A DNA stretch of 64,000 nucleotides, taken from contig NZ_JAUSTN010000001.1 in NCBI RefSeq assembly GCF_030812875.1, forward strand, positions 62,001-126,000, written 5' to 3'. Shown piece after piece: positions 59,637-64,000 of this stretch (its first letter is position 1; the number at the start of each line of letters is the position of its first letter). Under the pieces are notes generated by a model. That model saw nothing but the letters and a program-made list of their open reading frames with translations. It made no database searches and had not been told where the DNA came from. The stretch comes from Peptoniphilus_B koenoeneniae (GTDB taxonomy: Bacteria > Bacillota > Clostridia > Tissierellales > Peptoniphilaceae). Made by a program: the position numbers and the translations under genes.

Positions 59637-62600
59637 ATGTATTTAAAATCATTATATATACAAGGGTTCAAGTCCTTTGCAGATAAAACAAAAATAGAAT
59701 TTAATAAAAAAATTACCGGAGTTGTAGGTCCTAATGGAAGTGGTAAGAGTAATATCTCAGATGCAATAATGTGGGTTCTTGGAGAAACAAGCGTAAAGAC
59801 TTTACGTGGAAGAAAAATGGAAGATGTTATTTTTTCTGGCACTAACAAGAGAAAACCCTTGGGATTTGCTGAGGTAACAATAGTATTTAATAATGAGGAT
59901 AGGGCTCTTAACATTGATTTTAATGAGGTTTCAGTAACAAGGAAGATGTACAGATCCCTTGAAAGTGAATATTTAATTAACTCTAGTAAAGTACGTCTTA
60001 AAGACATAAAGGAATTATTTATGGATACCGGAATAGGTAAAGATGGATATTCTTTAATTGGTCAAGGGAAAATTGAATCTATACTTAGCACAAAACCTCA
60101 AGATAGACGTGCAATTTTTGAAGAGGCTTCAGGAATAAGTAAATATAAATCAAAAAAACTTGAGGCTGAAAATAAGTTAAAAAGAACAGAAGATAATATC
60201 ATAAGATTGAGTGATATAATTTCAGAAATTGCTAGCCAAGAAGAAAATTTAAAAATCGAATCTGAAAAAGCAAAGTTATATAATTATTATTTTGAAAAGT
60301 TAAAGATACTCGATCTTAACATATCAAAAAGAGATTTAAAAAGACTTTTAAATTATCTTGAGGGCAAAAAAAATGACATTAAAAATTATGAAAAGCAAAC
60401 TAAATCTTTTAGAGAAAGTTTGGGAAAAAGCCTAGTTAAAGAAAATGAATTTAAAAACCAAATTCAAACAATAAATGAAATTATTGAAGAAAAAAATTCT
60501 ACAAATCTTGAAAATACAAGACAAGTTGAATCTTTAACAGGAAATATAAAACTTCTTAAAGAAAGAAATAGGGCATTAAACAATTCAATTTTAAGTGCAA
60601 ATAACAACATAGATGAAATAAAAAGTGAAAACTCCAAATATGAACAATCTATAAATCTTTCAAAAGAAATTATTGATAAAGAAATTATAAAATTTAAAGA
60701 GTTAAACAATAGAATCCAAGACATAGATAAAAACATAAATGATTTAGAAAAAAAATATTCTATTAGTAATGAATCTGAAAAATCTTTAGAAGAAAATAGA
60801 ATAAATTTACTTACAGAAATAACATCAATAACAAGAGATATTGATAATTTAGGAATGTTAATTGATGAAAAAAACTTAAGGATTGACGGCTTAAATGGAA
60901 ATATTGATAAACTTGAAACTAATATAAAAGAAATTCTTAATTCTTTAGATGATTATAAGGAAAAGTTATCTTCAAACAAGTCTTTATTTAAAAAGTTAGA
61001 AGAAGAAAAAAATAAAAATGAAGGTAATTTTAACAATATAAATTTAAACTTAGATGCAATTTCTAAAAAATCTAATGAGCTAAAAAATGAGTATGAATCA
61101 GATATTTTAAAGAAAAAAACTCTTATTAATATCATTGAAAATTTTGACGGGTATTCTAAATCAGTAAAACAATTTATGAATTTTACAAAAAAGAGGAATT
61201 TATTTTCAAATTCTTTAATTGGACCTGTAGGAGAAAATTTAAGCTTAAAAAAGGAATATGAGATTGCCATAAGCGTGGCCTTAGGTGGAAACATTCAAAA
61301 TATCATAGTAAAAGATGAAAAATCTGTAAAAAATATGATAGATCTTTTAAATGAAGAATCTTTAGGTAGGGTAACTTTTATGCCTATAGACAGAATAAAA
61401 TCTTATAGTAATAATTTTGATTTAAGTCCTTTTAAAAACAGTGGAATATTGGGCTTTGCAGATCAGTTGATAACAACAAAAAAAGATTTACAAGAAATCT
61501 TTAAATTTCTATTAGGTAAAATAGTAATAGCAAAAGATTACAAATCTGCCTTAAATTTTTCAAATGAGGTAAATAAATCTTATAGGGTTGTTACCCTAAA
61601 TGGAGAAAGTTTAAATATTGGAGGATCTATTACAGGCGGAAGTTCAAAAAATAATTCTTCTCTTTTATTTAGAACAAATGAGCTTAAACGAATAAATTTA
61701 AAAATTGAAAATTTAATAAATGAGATTAAAGAAGGAGAAATTAATATTAAAGATCTTTCAGATTCAGCAAGTAAATTGAGCCTTAAAATTTCAAAAGCTG
61801 AAGAGGATTTGCAAGAGATTTCAAACAATAACCAAAAATATGAAAATACAATTTTAAATTTAAAAAATATTTATGAAAATACAAAATACAATTGTGAGAG
61901 ATATGAGCAAGAATTTAATGAACTTATAGACTCTATAAAAAATGATAAAGATAAAATCGAAAGTTTAAAAAAAGTAAGAGAAGTTAAAAATAAAGAACTA
62001 AATGAAATAAATGAGGATTTAAAAGATTATAGAAGCTCTCAGGATTCTCACAATAGTGAAATTAATAAAATAAAGGATTTAAAAGCAAATCTTTCAATTG
62101 AAGTGAATGAGATAAATTTAAATATTAAAATTAATAAAGAAAAAATAATTAATTTTGAAGATTTAATAAAGTCTGGAGAATTAAAGTTAAATAGTTTAAA
62201 TGAAAATATATTTACTTATAATGAAAGTATTTGTGAAAACGAAAATAAAATAAAGGATTTAAACTTAGAACTTGCATCAAGTAGCAAGAAAACTAATTGT
62301 GATGTAAAGGAATTACAAAAGGCAAAAGAGGATTTAAAAGCTTTAGAAATTCAACTTAATGATCTTAAAAATTCAAATGATATTGTTAAAGAAAATATTT
62401 TTGAAAATGAAAAAAAATTAATTGGAATTAACAATGATATTGAAAGGGCAAAAAATGAATATGAAGATATATGTCTAAGAGTTAAGGAAAATTATGAAGT
62501 AGACATTAAAGACTTTGGAGAAGTTCAAATAGATTCTGTTCAAAAGGCAAGAGAAGACATTAAGGATTTAAAGATAAAAATAAAAGATCTTGGAAACGTA

Positions 62601-63182
62601 AATCTTTCTGCCATAGAAGAATATGAAGATGTATCAAAAAGACTTGAATTTAATATTAAACAAAGAGATGACTTATTAGATTCTAAAAAAGAGCTTAAAA
62701 AAATAATAAGTCAGTTGGAAGAATCTATGAGTAAAATTTTTAAAAATTCTTTTACACTTATAACAAAAAATTTTGATGATATTTTCAAAATATTGTTTAA
62801 AGGTGGACATGCTGAGCTCATAATTGAAGATGAAGAGGATTCTTTAAATTCAGGAATAGAAATAAAAGCTCAACCTCCAGGAAAGAGATTTCAAAGTTTA
62901 TCTCTTTTATCAGGTGGAGAAAGAGCATTAACGGCAGTCGCCTTATTATTTGCTCTTTTAAAAGTAAGACCTGCACCATTTTGTATTTTAGATGAAATTG
63001 ATGCAGCCTTAGATGATTCAAACATTAAAAGATATTGCGAATATTTAATGACATTAGATGACATACAATTTATTTTAATTACGCACAGAAAAATATCAAT
63101 GCAAATTTGTGATATCCTATATGGTGTAACAATGGAAGAGTTGGGAGTTAGTAAAATTATAAGTACAGCATTAAAGGGGTAA
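59637..63182 (+). CDS. smc: Chromosome segregation protein SMC
   Basis: Condensin ATPase that organises and separates the chromosome with ScpA/ScpB. The 1181 residues contain the N-terminal lobe with Walker A GPNGSGKSN (32-40), a coiled coil (about 170-500), the hinge (about 510-660, with GPVGENLSLKKEYEIAISVA split), a second coiled coil, and the C-terminal lobe with signature LSGGERALTAVA (about 1088) and Walker B CILDEIDAALDD. The ATG lies 1 nt after the previous stop with a weak ribosome site (GGTAAG). It is full-length and contiguous, in contrast to the split SbcC-like ATPase at 22-24 kb. The order rnc-smc-ftsY is conserved. Confidence 0.96.
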   Translation: MYLKSLYIQGFKSFADKTKIEFNKKITGVVGPNGSGKSNISDAIMWVLGETSVKTLRGRKMEDVIFSGTNKRKPLGFAEVTIVFNNEDRALNIDFNEVSVTRKMYRSLESEYLINSSKVRLKDIKELFMDTGIGKDGYSLIGQGKIESILSTKPQDRRAIFEEASGISKYKSKKLEAENKLKRTEDNIIRLSDIISEIASQEENLKIESEKAKLYNYYFEKLKILDLNISKRDLKRLLNYLEGKKNDIKNYEKQTKSFRESLGKSLVKENEFKNQIQTINEIIEEKNSTNLENTRQVESLTGNIKLLKERNRALNNSILSANNNIDEIKSENSKYEQSINLSKEIIDKEIIKFKELNNRIQDIDKNINDLEKKYSISNESEKSLEENRINLLTEITSITRDIDNLGMLIDEKNLRIDGLNGNIDKLETNIKEILNSLDDYKEKLSSNKSLFKKLEEEKNKNEGNFNNINLNLDAISKKSNELKNEYESDILKKKTLINIIENFDGYSKSVKQFMNFTKKRNLFSNSLIGPVGENLSLKKEYEIAISVALGGNIQNIIVKDEKSVKNMIDLLNEESLGRVTFMPIDRIKSYSNNFDLSPFKNSGILGFADQLITTKKDLQEIFKFLLGKIVIAKDYKSALNFSNEVNKSYRVVTLNGESLNIGGSITGGSSKNNSSLLFRTNELKRINLKIENLINEIKEGEINIKDLSDSASKLSLKISKAEEDLQEISNNNQKYENTILNLKNIYENTKYNCERYEQEFNELIDSIKNDKDKIESLKKVREVKNKELNEINEDLKDYRSSQDSHNSEINKIKDLKANLSIEVNEINLNIKINKEKIINFEDLIKSGELKLNSLNENIFTYNESICENENKIKDLNLELASSSKKTNCDVKELQKAKEDLKALEIQLNDLKNSNDIVKENIFENEKKLIGINNDIERAKNEYEDICLRVKENYEVDIKDFGEVQIDSVQKAREDIKDLKIKIKDLGNVNLSAIEEYEDVSKRLEFNIKQRDDLLDSKKELKKIISQLEESMSKIFKNSFTLITKNFDDIFKILFKGGHAELIIEDEEDSLNSGIEIKAQPPGKRFQSLSLLSGGERALTAVALLFALLKVRPAPFCILDEIDAALDDSNIKRYCEYLMTLDDIQFILITHRKISMQICDILYGVTMEELGVSKIISTALKG

Positions 63183-63185
63183 TTT

Positions 63186-64000
63186 ATGTTTAAATGGATA
63201 AAGGATAAGTTTTCTAAAGATAATGAAAAAGAAAATTCTGAAGACTTAATCGAAGAAAACCTTGAAGAAATATCAGATGAAAATATAGATTTAGAAAATG
63301 ATCATATGGAAAAAATTTCTGATGAAGAAAAAGAAAAAACGGTAATTCAAGATTTTGACACTCAGTTGGAAAAAGAAACTACTTCAGATGAAGAAATAGA
63401 AGAAAATTCTTATGGTTCTAAAAAAGATGAAATTATAGAAGAAGAAAAGCCGTCACTTTTTAAAAGATTAAAAAGTGGTTTATTAAAAACTCGTAAAGAA
63501 ATGGGAGTTAAAATAAACACAATTCTTGGAGCCTATGTAAAAATTGATGATGATCTTTTAGAAGATTTGGAAGATATTTTAATATCAGCTGATATTGGAA
63601 TGAATACAACTATGAAAATAATTGACAACTTGAGAGACACAATAATAAATGAAAAAATTAATGATCCAAGCTTAATAAAAGATTTATTAAAAGCTGAAAC
63701 AAAAAAAATAATGATTACTGAAAAATCTTCTAACTTAAATATTTCTGAAAAATCAGTTATTTTAGTAGTTGGAGTTAATGGAGTAGGAAAAACTACAAGC
63801 ATAGGTAAACTTTGTGCAAAATTTAGAAATGAAGGTAAAAGTGTTTTAATTGCTGCTGGAGATACTTTTAGGGCAGCTGCTATTGAACAATTGAAAGAGT
63901 GGGGCAACAGAGCAAATGTAGATGTTATTGCACAAAGCGAAGGGAGTGATCCTGCAGCTGTAATATTCGATGCGATAAAAGCTGCCAAGTCAAGAAATAT
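63186..64000 (+). CDS. ftsY: Signal recognition particle receptor FtsY (3' end outside window)
   Basis: SRP receptor GTPase that docks translating ribosomes at the membrane. About 271 codons are visible and the frame is open at the window edge. A short amphipathic start (FKWIKDKFSKD) and an acidic linker (about 15-90) lead to the N domain (about 95-190). The G domain has GVNGVGKTTSIGKL (about 196) and AAGDTFRAAAIEQLKEW (about 223). The ATG follows AAAGGGG, 3 nt after smc. The remaining 60 or so residues of the G domain lie beyond base 64000. Confidence 0.95.
   Translation, partial: MFKWIKDKFSKDNEKENSEDLIEENLEEISDENIDLENDHMEKISDEEKEKTVIQDFDTQLEKETTSDEEIEENSYGSKKDEIIEEEKPSLFKRLKSGLLKTRKEMGVKINTILGAYVKIDDDLLEDLEDILISADIGMNTTMKIIDNLRDTIINEKINDPSLIKDLLKAETKKIMITEKSSNLNISEKSVILVVGVNGVGKTTSIGKLCAKFRNEGKSVLIAAGDTFRAAAIEQLKEWGNRANVDVIAQSEGSDPAAVIFDAIKAAKSRN

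Overview
The window is a 64 kb chromosomal piece of a low-GC, Gram-positive anaerobe. The A/T-rich codon use, PolC-type replicase, RNase Y, AddAB, SepF, and the rubredoxin and flavodiiron genes all fit a Firmicute of the Tissierellia/Peptoniphilaceae type (Peptoniphilus- or Anaerococcus-like). That placement is inferred from gene content and order only. The sporulation and division genes that sit in these neighbourhoods in Bacillus (yabP, yabQ, spoIIE, spoIVA, divIVA) are missing, as expected for a non-sporulating lineage. Almost everything is on the + strand; only a two-gene transporter at about 47.8-49.1 kb is on the - strand.

Layout. 1-12 kb: 3' part of polC, then a promoter and attenuator-like hairpin, then rimP-nusA-rnpM(ylxR)-infB-rbfA-nrnA-truB-ribF and a leader plus rpsO. 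12-21 kb: pnp, dut, ftsK, rimO, pgsA, cinA, recA. 21-24.5 kb: an SbcD-like nuclease and a Rad50/SbcC-like ATPase split over three ORFs, directly behind recA. 24.5-28.4 kb: a 425 bp non-coding stretch with a perfect 70 bp tandem duplication and a promoter, then a triple fusion (acyl-CoA dehydrogenase, EtfA FAD domain, rubredoxin) followed by a flavodiiron protein. 28.4-34.6 kb: an orphan membrane protein and a BMP-type nucleoside ABC transporter. 34.7-43 kb: rny, a Xer-type recombinase, addB-like and addA. 43-47.8 kb: rqcP, divIC, an S1 protein, tilS, hprT, ftsH. 47.8-49.1 kb: the two-part ThrE/YjjPB-type exporter. 49.2-52.1 kb: der-plsY-gpsA. 52.1-56.7 kb: HlyD-like protein, YggS, sepF, ylmH, lspA, RluD-type synthase. 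56.7-64 kb: plsX-acpP-rnc, a radical SAM protein, smc and the 5' part of ftsY.

The core clusters serve translation and RNA metabolism (nusA/infB operon, pnp, rny, rnc), membrane lipid synthesis (pgsA, plsY, gpsA, plsX, acpP), division and segregation (ftsK, divIC, sepF, smc, xer) and double-strand-break repair (recA, the split SbcCD-like set, addAB). Compared with Bacillus, where recA and rny are near neighbours, about 13.5 kb of accessory cargo lies between them here. It holds the most unusual material: the split Rad50-like genes and the acyl-CoA dehydrogenase-rubredoxin fusion with its flavodiiron partner. The latter pair could form a short chain carrying electrons from acyl-CoA to oxygen.

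Regulatory signals readable in the sequence include good -35/-10 promoters, three with the identical extended -10 TATGTTATAAT, and many hairpin-plus-T-tract terminators. Five of these terminators end only 5-17 nt before the next start codon with no promoter in between.
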